Positions 28,620 to 37,614 of a DNA stretch of 64,000 nt are shown piece after piece. Each line of letters begins with the position of its first letter. The stretch's first letter is position 1. The notes under the pieces are model-generated. The model had not been told where the DNA came from and made no database searches. It was given only the letters and a program-made list of their open reading frames with translations. The position numbers were made by a program, and so were the translations under genes. Source of the stretch: Bacillus cabrialesii (GTDB taxonomy: Bacteria > Bacillota > Bacilli > Bacillales > Bacillaceae); assembly GCF_004124315.2 (NCBI RefSeq), contig NZ_CP096889.1, positions 1,161,001 through 1,225,000 on the forward strand. The letters run 5' to 3'.

Positions 28620-29096
28620 TCAATAAGAATGAATAGGTTTTAATGTTCTGCCGATAAAATTAGCTGATACCGGGCTTAGCTTTAATTCCCTAGCCCGTAC
28701 AGAAAGTTGACCAATATGGTGAATTTCGTGAGCGATGATATGATGTAATATTTCATCTCGCGTATATAAAACACCTTTCTCCCAAGGAACGCTTACAAGT
28801 TCATCTTTTATTTGATCTGAATGTGTTTCTAAAACATCAATTATTTCAGTTCGGAATGTATTTGAGAGAGATTTCACTTTATTGAGTGTATGATAATCAG
28901 CGAACTGAACAACGATATCTTCTTTTCCTTGGATAGCACGAACCCAACTATATTCCACATCAATAATATGAAAAAGGGTATATAAAATATTCTCTACCCC
29001 GCCAAGACGGTTTTTAAGTAATTCTTCAGTGGTTAGTTGATGACACCAAGTAAACCATTGATCTCTAACCTGCCAGTTATATTCAAAAAATTTTAT
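28620..29096 (-). CDS. yizA: DinB/YfiT-like protein YizA
   Basis: 158 residues from the GTG at 29096 (VIKFFEYNWQVRDQWF), 6 bases after GGAGTG. The DinB four-helix fold is shown by three spaced histidines: HIIDVEYSWVRAI, then HHIIAHEIHHIGQL. These normally bind one divalent metal; family members include bacillithiol-dependent transferases. The sequence is clearly more AT-rich than its neighbours on both sides. Function unknown. Confidence 0.8.
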   Translation of the reverse strand: MKFFEYNWQVRDQWFTWCHQLTTEELLKNRLGGVENILYTLFHIIDVEYSWVRAIQGKEDIVVQFADYHTLNKVKSLSNTFRTEIIDVLETHSDQIKDELVSVPWEKGVLYTRDEILHHIIAHEIHHIGQLSVRARELKLSPVSANFIGRTLKPIHSY

Positions 29097-29385
29097 CACT
29101 GAACTCACTCCAATACTATCATGTATCAAATAACAATTAGCCCTTTTTTCCGTGATTCCTCTATTATTGAAGTAATGATTGATAAATGTTTACATTCTAT
29201 CTGTTGTATGATTCAAAATAAAAAAGCATATCTCGTCGATGATGCTGTTCAGACTAGGTATACGAGGTTTAGCAGCATGCTGCGTCTTGTTACTTTTACA
29301 AAGTAAGAATCGGCATTTTCTTCATATACAATTAGGAAAAAACATACTAGACTTGAAGAAGCAGTGATACATAGGAGTGAGAAAA

Positions 29386-30168
29386 ATGAAAGAGATAAAA
29401 GAAGCTTACCAGCAATGCGGACAGATTGTTGGCGAATACGCGCCAGCCTGTTTCAAAGCATTATCATATCTCCCGCTAAAGCAAAGACAAGCCGCTTGGG
29501 CAGTATTGTCGTTTTGCCACACGGCGGCCAGTGCAGACGAAAAGGTATTGCCCGCATTTGAAGCTGAGGCTGATCATGTTTACCAAAGGACAAATAACGG
29601 TAATCACCATCTATGGAAGGCTTTTGATCATGCGTATCAGACCTTTACATTGGACAGCGAACCTTTTCGGGAGTTTATTGCCGCACAAAAAGAAGACGCC
29701 AAGCCGTATGATGACCTTGATGAACTGCTCATGTACGCATATCAGACGGGCGGTGCTGCCGGATTGATGCTGCTGCCGATACTGACACGCCGAAAACAAG
29801 ATCAGCTCAAACAAGCAGCCGTCTCTCTCGGCTTGGCCATACAGCTGGTTCGCTTCTTAAGTGATCTTGGCACAGATCAGCAAAAAAACCGCATTCCCCG
29901 CCAGGTAATGCAGCAATTCGGCTATACAGAGGCTGATCTCCAAAAAGGCACCGTAAATAAAGCGTTCACGATGACGTGGGAGTATATCGCATTTGAAGCG
30001 GAAGCCTATCTTGAAGAGTGCCTGGATGCCTTGCCGCTTTTCCCTAAGTATTCGCAAAAGGCGGTGGAAACGGCAGCTCACCTGTACCGAGCGGTTTTAG
30101 AAAAAATCAGGACTGAGCAGTACAATGTTTTTGAACAGGCGCAGCGAAGCAAAGCGAATTCTGTCTAA
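29386..30168 (+). CDS. yisP: Farnesyl diphosphate phosphatase YisP (squalene/phytoene synthase fold)
   Basis: About 260 residues from the ATG at 29386, 8 bases after AGGAG. The fold of squalene/phytoene synthases is seen in CHTAASADEKVLPAFEAEAD and the second acidic motif LVRFLSDLGTDQQKNR. B. subtilis YisP hydrolyses farnesyl diphosphate to farnesol, which affects membrane microdomains and biofilm formation. The last dozen residues (QAQRSKANSV) differ from the form I remember in strain 168, while the next frame reads SEAKRILSKR, closer to it. A small 3' frameshift is therefore possible. Confidence 0.85.
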   Translation: MKEIKEAYQQCGQIVGEYAPACFKALSYLPLKQRQAAWAVLSFCHTAASADEKVLPAFEAEADHVYQRTNNGNHHLWKAFDHAYQTFTLDSEPFREFIAAQKEDAKPYDDLDELLMYAYQTGGAAGLMLLPILTRRKQDQLKQAAVSLGLAIQLVRFLSDLGTDQQKNRIPRQVMQQFGYTEADLQKGTVNKAFTMTWEYIAFEAEAYLEECLDALPLFPKYSQKAVETAAHLYRAVLEKIRTEQYNVFEQAQRSKANSV

Positions 30169-30173
30169 ACGAT

Positions 30174-30207
30174 AAAAAACACCCGGGCCTCGTTTGAGCC
30201 GGGTGTT
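30174..30207 (-). terminator. Terminator between yisP and yisQ
   Basis: AACACCCGG pairs with CCGGGTGTT; the minus strand carries a T run, so it serves yisQ best. The yisQ stop codon lies in the stem. Confidence 0.75.
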
Positions 30208-31573
30208 ACGCCATACCTTTTTGAATCCAGATGCGGGAGCGCCATCTTCTGTACATTAAGATTCCCCGGACCCATTCGTCCGCGATGAACGAAATCCAAA
30301 TGCCGGCAAGGCCGAAACCGAGGTGGATGCCGAACAGATAAGCGAGCGGGAGGCCGATCCCCCACATCGAAATCATTGCCATGTAAACCGGGAATTTCGC
30401 ATCCCCCGCTGCACGCAGGGAGTTAATGATAATGACATTAAACGAGCGGCCGGGTTCAAGGATAATCGTCATGGCAATCAAAAGGCTCGCAGTCGCAATA
30501 ATGTCAGGGCTTTGTGTAAAGATGCCGATCAGGTCTTTTGAAAAGATCGTCATTAAAACTGATGTCGCCGCGGCAATTCCGAGTGCCCAATATAAGCTCT
30601 TCATGCAGCGCTCATACGCGGCATCAAACTGTTTGCCGCCGATATAGCGGCCGATTAAAATTTGCGTGCCCTGGCTGATCGCGGTGCCGAACAGCAAAAT
30701 AAACATCGTAATATTTTGCGTATACACTTTTGTTGTCAAAGCCTGCGCGCCCATAATGGCGATAAAATACGTGACAATCATTTGCGAAAGGTTGTATGAA
30801 AGCTGTTCTCCCGCAGAAGGGATGCCGATTTTCAGCAGCTTGCGCAAATGTTCTTTATGCATATGAAACACTTTTTTCAGCGACATCTTCAGCTGGATGC
30901 GCTTGTTGACAATGACAATCATCGCGATTAATCCGATGACGCGGGCGATAGATGTAGACATCGCCACACCGGCAACGCCGAGAACAGGAAAGCCAAACAA
31001 ACCGAAAATCACAACAAAGTTTCCGGCAATGTTTAAAATGTTCATGCCGATTGTGACAAACATTGTATCTTTTGTATAACCGTAGCTTTTTAAGATCGCG
31101 CTGAATGTCATGATTAAAGCCTGGATAAAGGACAGACCTCCGACAACTTGTAAAAAGACTTTCGCATCAGGCATCAGCTCGTTTGATAATCCCATCATAT
31201 GAAGCAGAGGGACGGCTGCAAAAAAGACGCCGGCGCTAATGGCAAGACTGATAAAGAAGTTGGCGCCGATTGACACATAAGCGACTTCCATTGCTTCTTT
31301 CTTTTGCCGTGACCCCAAAAATTGTGAAATGATAACGGTGGTTCCTGTTGCGATAAAGCTGAACATCACGATAATTAAATTCAAAACCTGGTTGCTGACG
31401 CCGACTGCTGCCACGCTGTTATCTGAGTATTGGCTGAGCATCAGTGTATCGGCATTACCCATAAACATATATAATGAGACCTCAATGAAGATCGGCCAAG
31501 TAAGCGAAAATAATGAGAACGATTTGTCAGCGGGTTTTTTCAAAGCAGTTGATTTGAAGACAGCTTGTTTCAT
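30206..31573 (-). CDS. yisQ: MATE-family efflux transporter YisQ
   Basis: 455 residues with twelve predicted helices in two similar halves. Typical MATE features are the N-terminal TWPIFIEVSLYMFMGNADTLMLSQYSD segment and, mid-protein, IGIPSAGEQLSYNLSQM. MATE proteins export cationic drugs or metabolites with Na or H counterflow. The ATG at 31573 follows GAAAGGGGTTAGACACT. The substrate is unknown. It is divergent from yisR, an AraC-type regulator that may control it. Confidence 0.88.
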   Translation of the reverse strand: MKQAVFKSTALKKPADKSFSLFSLTWPIFIEVSLYMFMGNADTLMLSQYSDNSVAAVGVSNQVLNLIIVMFSFIATGTTVIISQFLGSRQKKEAMEVAYVSIGANFFISLAISAGVFFAAVPLLHMMGLSNELMPDAKVFLQVVGGLSFIQALIMTFSAILKSYGYTKDTMFVTIGMNILNIAGNFVVIFGLFGFPVLGVAGVAMSTSIARVIGLIAMIVIVNKRIQLKMSLKKVFHMHKEHLRKLLKIGIPSAGEQLSYNLSQMIVTYFIAIMGAQALTTKVYTQNITMFILLFGTAISQGTQILIGRYIGGKQFDAAYERCMKSLYWALGIAAATSVLMTIFSKDLIGIFTQSPDIIATASLLIAMTIILEPGRSFNVIIINSLRAAGDAKFPVYMAMISMWGIGLPLAYLFGIHLGFGLAGIWISFIADEWVRGILMYRRWRSRIWIQKGMA

Positions 31574-31696
31574 AGTGTCTAACCCCTTTCGTAAATAAAA
31601 TCAACGTTTTAAAGTGTACCTCCATTTCCCTATAATAAAAAGGGAGAGAAACGATACTTCTTGCAAAAATCCGACTTAAAAAGGAGGATGATGAAA

Positions 31697-32560
31697 ATGC
31701 CTCGCATCCTGTTTACAGTCCCGCCTTTTCCGGTATTTATCGCAGCCGGAGAAGGGGTTTTTAAAAAAGGAGAAACCCATGTGAAGCGCGTTTTTTCTGT
31801 ATTTGATCTGATTTACGTCAAGCAGGGAACGCTTTATATAACGGAAAATGAAAAATCGTTCTCTGTTGAAGGCGGCGAGTACATCTTGCTTTCTCCCGGT
31901 CTTGAACACTATGGGACGAAGGGCAGTGATGAAGAAACCTCCTATTATTGGCTTCACTTTGATGAACATCGATATGAATTTACGGCAAAGGGAGGCAGCA
32001 ATTGGTCTGAGCTTCAGCAGGAAAAAGGGAGCTTCGAGCAGCCGGCCCGCTATGGACTGGCTTTGCCGAGAAAAGGCAAGGTGCAGCGCCCGCAGTTTAT
32101 GGCGCAGCAGTTTGAAAGGCTGATCGATTACTCGGCGGAAAACTCCGATTTGCCGCTCAGAAAGCAAATCTTATTTGAGGAGCTGATGCTGCATCTTCAG
32201 AAAGAGGCGTTTCAAATTCCATCCGCAAAAGAGCGGGTTGCCTGGGAGGCGGCCCGGTACTTACAGGAGCATTTTAAGGAAAAGACGACAATTAAGGATC
32301 TCTCGCTCGCCCTTCACTATCATCAGGATTATGTGAGCCGCTGCATGCAGCAGGTGCTCGGCGTCACGCCGGCACAATACACGAACCGGGTGAGAATGAC
32401 AGAAGCGAAGCGCCTTTTATCCTCTACAAATGATAAAATGGGCGTCATTGCGGAAACGGTCGGAATGGAAGACCCGACGTACTTTTCAAAACTCTTTAAG
32501 CAGATAGAAGGCATTTCACCAATTGAATACCGGAAAATTGTCAGCCGGAAAGTTCAATAA
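31697..32560 (+). CDS. yisR: AraC-family transcriptional regulator YisR
   Basis: 287 residues from the ATG at 31697 (MPRILFTVPPFP), 9 bases after AGGAGG; other ATGs at 31688 and 31691 lie too close to that site. An N-terminal cupin sensor (ITENEKSFSVEGGEYILLSPGLEHYG) is followed by two helix-turn-helix motifs in the C-terminal 100 residues (TIKDLSLALHYHQDYVSRCM and GVIAETVGMEDPTYFSKLFK). The cupin type usually senses a sugar. The target is unknown; the divergent yisQ is a candidate. Confidence 0.88.
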   Translation: MPRILFTVPPFPVFIAAGEGVFKKGETHVKRVFSVFDLIYVKQGTLYITENEKSFSVEGGEYILLSPGLEHYGTKGSDEETSYYWLHFDEHRYEFTAKGGSNWSELQQEKGSFEQPARYGLALPRKGKVQRPQFMAQQFERLIDYSAENSDLPLRKQILFEELMLHLQKEAFQIPSAKERVAWEAARYLQEHFKEKTTIKDLSLALHYHQDYVSRCMQQVLGVTPAQYTNRVRMTEAKRLLSSTNDKMGVIAETVGMEDPTYFSKLFKQIEGISPIEYRKIVSRKVQ

Positions 32561-32577
32561 CCAGACGAGGGATGAAC

Positions 32578-33591
32578 ATGAAAACAACGATCTATGATGT
32601 GGCAAAGGCGGCGGGAGTCTCGATCACAACTGTGTCGCGTGTGATTAACAATACGGGCAGAATCAGCGGCAAAACGCGGCAAAAGGTGATGAATGTCATG
32701 AAGGAAATGGCGTACACACCCAATGTCCACGCCGCGGCATTAACTGGAAAACGAACGAATATGATCGCGCTTGTGACGCCTGATATTTCAAATCCGTTTT
32801 ACGGCGAACTTGCCAAAAGCATTGAGGAGAGGGCTGATGAACTCGGTTTTCAAATGATGATTTGCAGCACCGATTACGATCCGAAAAAAGAAACGAAATA
32901 TTTTTCAATGCTGAAGCAGAAAAAGGTGGACGGAATTATTTTTGCGACAGGGATTGAGAACCATGGCAGCATGTCTGCTTTGGAGGAAATCGCCAATGAA
33001 CAAATTCCCCTTGCCATGATTTCTCAGGATAAGCCGCTGCTTCCGATGGATATTGTCGTGATGGATGACGTTCGCGGCGGGTATGAGGCTGCCAAGCATC
33101 TTCTGTCACTCGGCCACACGAACATCGCCTGCATTGTGGGAGATGGGTCAACGACGGGGGAAAAAAACAGAATCAAAGGCTTCCGTCAGGCGATGGAGGA
33201 AGCGGGCGTGCCTGTCGATGAATCGCTTATCATCCCGACGCGCTTTTCTTTGGAAAGCGGCAAGGAAGAAGCGGGAAAATTGCTGGGCAAAAACGCTCCA
33301 ACAGCTATTTTTGCCTTCAACGATGTATTAGCCTGCGCCGCCGTACAAGCTGCGAGAATAAGAGGCATAAAAGTGCCCGATGACCTTTCCATCATCGGTT
33401 TTGATAACACGATACTTGCAGAAATGGCAGCCCCGCCCCTGACCACCGTGGCCCAGCCGATTAAAGATATGGGGCGAAACGTCATCGAACTGCTGGCAGA
33501 AGCCATCGAAGGAAAACGAAAGACAAAACAAAAAATCGTGCTGCCCCCTGAGCTCATCGTCCGGCATTCCACGGCCCCGCCAAAAGCATGA
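32578..33591 (+). CDS. degA: LacI-family regulator DegA/IolQ
   Basis: 337 residues from the ATG at 32578 (MKTTIYDVAKAAGVSITTVS), 6 bases after GAGGG. It has a LacI helix-turn-helix with hinge, and a periplasmic-binding-like sensor ending LPPELIVRHS. In B. subtilis it was first linked to degradation of PRPP amidotransferase (degA) and was later shown, as IolQ, to repress iolX, the next gene. Two matching operators lie between the genes. It follows yisR by 17 bp, so the two are probably co-transcribed. Confidence 0.93.
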   Translation: MKTTIYDVAKAAGVSITTVSRVINNTGRISGKTRQKVMNVMKEMAYTPNVHAAALTGKRTNMIALVTPDISNPFYGELAKSIEERADELGFQMMICSTDYDPKKETKYFSMLKQKKVDGIIFATGIENHGSMSALEEIANEQIPLAMISQDKPLLPMDIVVMDDVRGGYEAAKHLLSLGHTNIACIVGDGSTTGEKNRIKGFRQAMEEAGVPVDESLIIPTRFSLESGKEEAGKLLGKNAPTAIFAFNDVLACAAVQAARIRGIKVPDDLSIIGFDNTILAEMAAPPLTTVAQPIKDMGRNVIELLAEAIEGKRKTKQKIVLPPELIVRHSTAPPKA

Positions 33592-33616
33592 GCCCGCTAA
33601 TGAGCGGGTTCTTTTC
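33590..33616 (+). terminator. Terminator of degA
   Basis: AGCCCGCT pairs with AGCGGGTT over a 4-base loop, then CTTTTC. The stem overlaps the degA stop codon. Confidence 0.75.
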
Positions 33617-33644
33617 ATTTTGACAGTTGAAGCCAAAAAACATA

Positions 33645-33673
33645 TTGCGTGGATACAAAAGTCAGTGTACAAT
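33645..33673 (+). promoter_or_regulatory. Sigma-A promoter of iolX
   Basis: TTGCGT (33645-33650) and TACAAT (33668-33673) with a 17 bp spacer. The start would fall near 33680, just before the first operator. Confidence 0.65.
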
Positions 33674-33687
33674 GAAACCATCTTTTG

Positions 33688-33705
33688 AGAAAGCGCTTGC
33701 GCATT
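33688..33705 (+). promoter_or_regulatory. IolQ operator 1
   Basis: AGAAAGCGCTTGCGCATT, a LacI-type pseudo-palindrome that agrees with the IolQ site reported upstream of iolX in B. subtilis. It lies just downstream of the predicted transcription start. Confidence 0.75.
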
Positions 33706-33745
33706 TTGTGATAGCGGGTCGAACCGCTGTTTTTCAGCTGATAAA

Positions 33746-33763
33746 AGAAAGCGCTTTCTCTAA
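33746..33763 (+). promoter_or_regulatory. IolQ operator 2
   Basis: AGAAAGCGCTTTCTCTAA, with the central AGAAAGCGCTTTCT a perfect palindrome. It is 58 bp downstream of operator 1, which would allow two bound dimers to act together. It also resembles a CcpA cre site, as LacI-family sites often do. Confidence 0.75.
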
Positions 33764-33798
33764 GCGGCATTAAAATGAGATAAAGGAGAGGATGGGAC

Positions 33799-34827
33799 GT
33801 GGAACATCAAATAAGATGCGCAGTATTAGGATTAGGAAGGCTCGGCTATTATCATGCGAAAAATCTCGTCACCAGTGTTCCGGGGGCAAAGCTTGTCAGT
33901 GTCGGTGATCCGTTGAAAGGGAGAGCGGAGCAGGTTGCAAGAGAATTCGGTATTGAAAAATGGTCAGAGGCCCCGTACGAGTTGTTAGAAGATCCCGGCA
34001 TTGACGCTGTCATTATCGTAACGCCGACAAGCACACATGGCGATATGATCATCAAAGCAGCGGAGAACGGTAAGCAAATCTTCGTTGAAAAACCGCTGAC
34101 ATTAAGCCTTGAGGAATCAAAAGCAGTTTCTGAAAAAGTGAAAGAGACAGGTGTTATTTGCCAAGTCGGCTTTATGAGGCGATTCGATCCCGCGTACGCA
34201 GATGCCAAACGGCGGATCGATGCTGGAGAAATCGGCAAACCCATCTATTATAAAGGCTTTACGCGCGACCAGGGAGCACCTCCGGCAGCGTTTATCAAAC
34301 ACAGCGGCGGGATCTTTATTGACTGCTCCATTCATGACTATGATATGGCCCGTTATTTGCTCGGAGCGGAAATCACTTCTGTCTCGGGGCACGGCAGGAT
34401 TCTGAATAATCCGTTTATGGAGCAGTACGGCGATGTGGATCAGGCGCTGACGTATTTAGAATTTGACTCTGGCGCTGCGGGGGATGTCGAGGCAAGCAGA
34501 ACCTCTCCATACGGACATGACATCCGGGCGGAAGTTATCGGGACTGAGGGCAGTATTTTCATAGGGACATTGAGGAATCAACATGTGACCATCCTGACAG
34601 CTAAAGGGAGCAGCTATGATATTATCCCAGACTTTCAAACTCGTTTTCATGAAGCCTACTGCTTAGAGCTTGAGCATTTTGCCGAGTGTGTCCGGAATGG
34701 AACAACGCCGATTGTGACAGACGTCGATGCCACGATCAATTTAGAAGTCAGTATCGCCGCGACCAATTCATATCGAAGCGGCAGGCCCGTACAACTGGAT
34801 GTGAAGCGTGCTTACACCGGTTTGTAA
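33799..34827 (+). CDS. iolX: scyllo-Inositol 2-dehydrogenase (NAD) IolX
   Basis: 342 residues of the Gfo/Idh/MocA family. The N-terminal Rossmann motif is GLGRLGYYHAKNL, followed by the EKPLTLSLEE signature with the catalytic Lys; the DCSIHDYDMARYLLG motif carries the Asp/His substrate residues. In B. subtilis IolX (YisS) oxidises scyllo-inositol to scyllo-inosose and allows growth on it. The GTG start follows GGAGAGGATGGGAC. Controlled by the two operators upstream; convergent with yisT. Confidence 0.92.
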   Translation: MEHQIRCAVLGLGRLGYYHAKNLVTSVPGAKLVSVGDPLKGRAEQVAREFGIEKWSEAPYELLEDPGIDAVIIVTPTSTHGDMIIKAAENGKQIFVEKPLTLSLEESKAVSEKVKETGVICQVGFMRRFDPAYADAKRRIDAGEIGKPIYYKGFTRDQGAPPAAFIKHSGGIFIDCSIHDYDMARYLLGAEITSVSGHGRILNNPFMEQYGDVDQALTYLEFDSGAAGDVEASRTSPYGHDIRAEVIGTEGSIFIGTLRNQHVTILTAKGSSYDIIPDFQTRFHEAYCLELEHFAECVRNGTTPIVTDVDATINLEVSIAATNSYRSGRPVQLDVKRAYTGL

Positions 34828-34852
34828 GCGTTATCAATTCTTATTCCGATCA

Positions 34853-34886
34853 AAAAGCAAGGGTAGCTTAACCCTTGCTTTCTTTC
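34853..34886. terminator. Bidirectional terminator between iolX and yisT
   Basis: AAAGCAAGGGT pairs with ACCCTTGCTTT over a 6-base loop, flanked by A and T runs; it overlaps the yisT stop. Confidence 0.88.
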
Positions 34887-35377
34887 TTTTCATATAAATA
34901 GTATACATAATCAGTAGGCGCGCCTGTATGGTCCAGCTGCCTCAGCATGGCGGTCACGTTTCCTCTATGATAAGTGCCATGATTGACGACATGCAGGATG
35001 GTTTCTGCATAGGTTGATTCCAGTGTCCCGAGTTTCGGATGCTGCATTGAGAAGGTCTGTTCTAAGTCCGGCTGCCGGCTGAAGAAATCATGATATTGTA
35101 ACTCCAACTCGGAAGCATGCTGTTTAATCGCTGCCATATCACCATGTGCCGGCTCGAATTTGCTTACGCCGTCTATGATCTTTTGGTAGGCAACTCCTGA
35201 AAGAACGTTCAGCCAAATGTAGTCAGCTTTGCACATATGAAGCAGCACGTCGCTGACAGAAGGGAACACGCTCTTTACTTCTTGATAAGCTGTTTCCTCC
35301 GGCAGGTTTTCGATATGGTTAAATATTCGCTTGTTTGCCCAAGTATGATAGTCATAAAACTGTTTTGCATCAGTCAT
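34868..35377 (-). CDS. yisT: DinB/YfiT-like protein YisT
   Basis: About 169 residues from the ATG at 35377 ([17 protein letters not shown]), 8 bases after GGAGG. DinB fold with the typical first helix [15 protein letters not shown] and the metal histidines at [13 protein letters not shown] and [14 protein letters not shown]. It is a paralogue of yizA in this window, but with normal base composition. Possibly a metal-dependent thiol transferase; no substrate known. It lies 50 bp downstream of yisU. Confidence 0.85.
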   Translation of the reverse strand: MTDAKQFYDYHTWANKRIFNHIENLPEETAYQEVKSVFPSVSDVLLHMCKADYIWLNVLSGVAYQKIIDGVSKFEPAHGDMAAIKQHASELELQYHDFFSRQPDLEQTFSMQHPKLGTLESTYAETILHVVNHGTYHRGNVTAMLRQLDHTGAPTDYVYYLYEKKESKG

Positions 35378-35427
35378 CGGCATTGCCTCCTTTTCTCTAA
35401 GAATTCGCTGTTTTAACTGTTTTTCCT

Positions 35428-36039
35428 TCAATTGCTGAAAAGCGATACCCCGAAATATCCTGCTGCTGCCCACATCACCAATGCGGAGCATTTGTTTACG
35501 ATCAGCATAAGCCTGCCGTTCGCATCAATCGTCTGAAACAGCCGGCCCGCTATCACAAGGCTGATAAACCAAAACCAAGATACAGCGATGCAAGCGGCCA
35601 TAAAGAGCCATTTCTCAAGCCCCGAATATTGGAGCGAGCTCGTGCCGATGACGCCGATCGTGTCCAGAATGGCGTGCGGGTTTAAAAGAGAAACAGCGGC
35701 CGCAAACGCGGCTTGCTTTTTTGCTGTGAACGCATTTTTCTCATTTTGGTTTGCGTTTGGGCGGCTGTTCCAAGTCACCCAGCCCATATAAAGTAAAAAC
35801 AAAAATCCGCCGGCCATTATTACCGTTTCAAAAACAGGCACCTGCTGCACGATGACAGATACACCCGCAACGGCTAAAACAATTAACAGGGTATCGCAGA
35901 CAGAAGCGCTGATGACGGCGGGGAGTGCCCGCCAAATATGCCTTTGCCACGCTCCTTGCTGAAAAATAAACGCATTCTGCGCTCCCAGCGGCAAAATTAA
36001 GCCCAAGGCAAGCACAAATCCGTGAATGATCGCACTCAT
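35428..36039 (-). CDS. yisU: LysE/RhtB-family amino acid exporter YisU
   Basis: 203 residues with six predicted helices. The N-terminal [24 protein letters not shown] is the LysE family signature (PGAQNAF type), and [20 protein letters not shown] is the second conserved stretch. These proteins export basic or other amino acids. It is divergent from yisV, a MocR-type regulator, in an arrangement often seen for LysE-type exporters and their regulators. Confidence 0.88.
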   Translation of the reverse strand: MSAIIHGFVLALGLILPLGAQNAFIFQQGAWQRHIWRALPAVISASVCDTLLIVLAVAGVSVIVQQVPVFETVIMAGGFLFLLYMGWVTWNSRPNANQNEKNAFTAKKQAAFAAAVSLLNPHAILDTIGVIGTSSLQYSGLEKWLFMAACIAVSWFWFISLVIAGRLFQTIDANGRLMLIVNKCSALVMWAAAGYFGVSLFSN

Positions 36040-36155
36040 GCTGAAAAACTCCCTTCACATCTGTTTTTTCAATCATAAGGAAAAATCCCTCTAAAGTCTC
36101 CGGCCATTTGGTTGGGTTTAGAACCAGCCAAATGTATAATATGAAAAAAGGGGGG

Positions 36156-37607
36156 ATGACCTTGTCGCAATGGCAGCCAAGCCGAGGTTCGGATATTCCG
36201 CTGCACCGGCAGATCGAACAATACATGAAAGACAAAATTCTTCACGGAGAGTGGGCTGTGGGGACAAAAATTCCTTCACAGAGAACGCTGGCCAGCATGT
36301 TTCAAGTCAACCGCAGCACAGTGACAGCAGCCATTGATGAACTCACGTCTCAAGGACTGTTAGAGGGGAGAAGTGGAGGCGGCACGAAGGTTGTAAACAG
36401 CACATGGAGCGTGCTGGCGGCTGAGCCTCCGCTCGATTGGAGCGATTACGTCCGTTCAGGAATTCATCACCCTAATTCTTCTATCATTCAAGATATTAAT
36501 CAAAACGAACCAAGAGCGGATATCATCAGATTAGGCACAGGAGAGCTTTCACCGGATCTGCTGCCTGCTGACACAATGCGCCGGATGTTTCAGAGGATCA
36601 ATTCGCAGGCTCTGTCTTTAGGGTACGAGCAGCCGAAAGGAAACCGTCAGCTGCGGGAGGCGGTGGCGGAGCATTTAAAAGGCAAGCAGATCCATGTCAG
36701 TCCGTCAGCGATTGTAATTGTGTCAGGCGCGCTTCAGGCGCTTCAGCTTATTTCAATCGGGCTTCTAAAACGGGGTTCAGTCATTTTGACGGAAAAGCCG
36801 TCCTACCTTCAATCTTTGCATGTGTTTCAATCATCGGGGATGCGGCTTCGCGGTTTGCCGATGGATAAAGAAGGCATCAAAGCGGGGCTGATTTCTTCAT
36901 ATCGAAAACAATACGGAGGACAGTTGCTTTACACCATTCCGTCGTTTCATAATCCGACAGGCATCGTCATGTCAGAGCAGCGAAGGAAGGAGATCATCAT
37001 CCTGTCAAAAAAAGAACAGCTGCCCATTATTGAGGATGATGCGTACGGTGATTTGTGGTTTGAAGAAAAACCGCCGCAGCCGTTAAAAGCAATGGACCAA
37101 GATGGGAATATTTTATATCTGGGCACTTTTTCAAAAACAGTTAGTCCCGGTCTTCGAATCGGCTGGCTTGCCGGACCGGAGCCGGTCATTGAAAGGCTGG
37201 CGGATATTAAAATGCAGACAGACTACGGATCGAGCGGCCTGTCCCAGTGGGCGGCTGCCGAGTGGCTGTCGCGGGGGTATTATGAAGAACATCTGACAAG
37301 GTTAAGGAGGGTGTTAAAACAAAGGAGAGACGCGGCGATACATTTTCTCAAGCGATATGCCGGAGACATCGCGACGTGGCGGATGCCTGCTGGCGGTTTT
37401 TATATTTGGGTGACATTTCACAATACCTTGCCTGTCAGCCGTTTTTTTCATGAAATGCTGAAACAGCAGGTGCTTGTGAATCCCGGTTCCATTTATGATG
37501 GCGAAAACCGAAACAGCATCAGGCTGTCATATTCCTATGCATCTCTTGCGGATTTGGAAACGGGCATTAAAGCGGCAGCCGAAACAGCCCGCCGCCTGAT
37601 GTCCTAA
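36156..37607 (+). CDS. yisV: MocR-type GntR/aminotransferase regulator YisV
   Basis: About 483 residues. The N-terminal GntR winged helix (IPLHRQIEQYMKDKIL and LASMFQVNRSTVTAAI) is joined to a class I aminotransferase domain with the PLP lysine in GTFSKTVSPGLRIGW and PSFHNPTGIVMSEQ. MocR proteins sense an amino compound or PLP and control nearby genes; the divergent exporter yisU is the likely target. Start is uncertain: the ATG at 36156 abuts the GGGGGG site, and a TTG at 36162 is better spaced. Confidence 0.88.
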   Translation: MTLSQWQPSRGSDIPLHRQIEQYMKDKILHGEWAVGTKIPSQRTLASMFQVNRSTVTAAIDELTSQGLLEGRSGGGTKVVNSTWSVLAAEPPLDWSDYVRSGIHHPNSSIIQDINQNEPRADIIRLGTGELSPDLLPADTMRRMFQRINSQALSLGYEQPKGNRQLREAVAEHLKGKQIHVSPSAIVIVSGALQALQLISIGLLKRGSVILTEKPSYLQSLHVFQSSGMRLRGLPMDKEGIKAGLISSYRKQYGGQLLYTIPSFHNPTGIVMSEQRRKEIIILSKKEQLPIIEDDAYGDLWFEEKPPQPLKAMDQDGNILYLGTFSKTVSPGLRIGWLAGPEPVIERLADIKMQTDYGSSGLSQWAAAEWLSRGYYEEHLTRLRRVLKQRRDAAIHFLKRYAGDIATWRMPAGGFYIWVTFHNTLPVSRFFHEMLKQQVLVNPGSIYDGENRNSIRLSYSYASLADLETGIKAAAETARRLMS

Positions 37608-37614
37608 GCGTTTG

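Noticed and set aside
29121..29306. 61-codon plus-strand frame between yizA and yisP
   Set aside because: No ribosome site, AT-rich, and overlaps the start region of yizA; reads like spacer.
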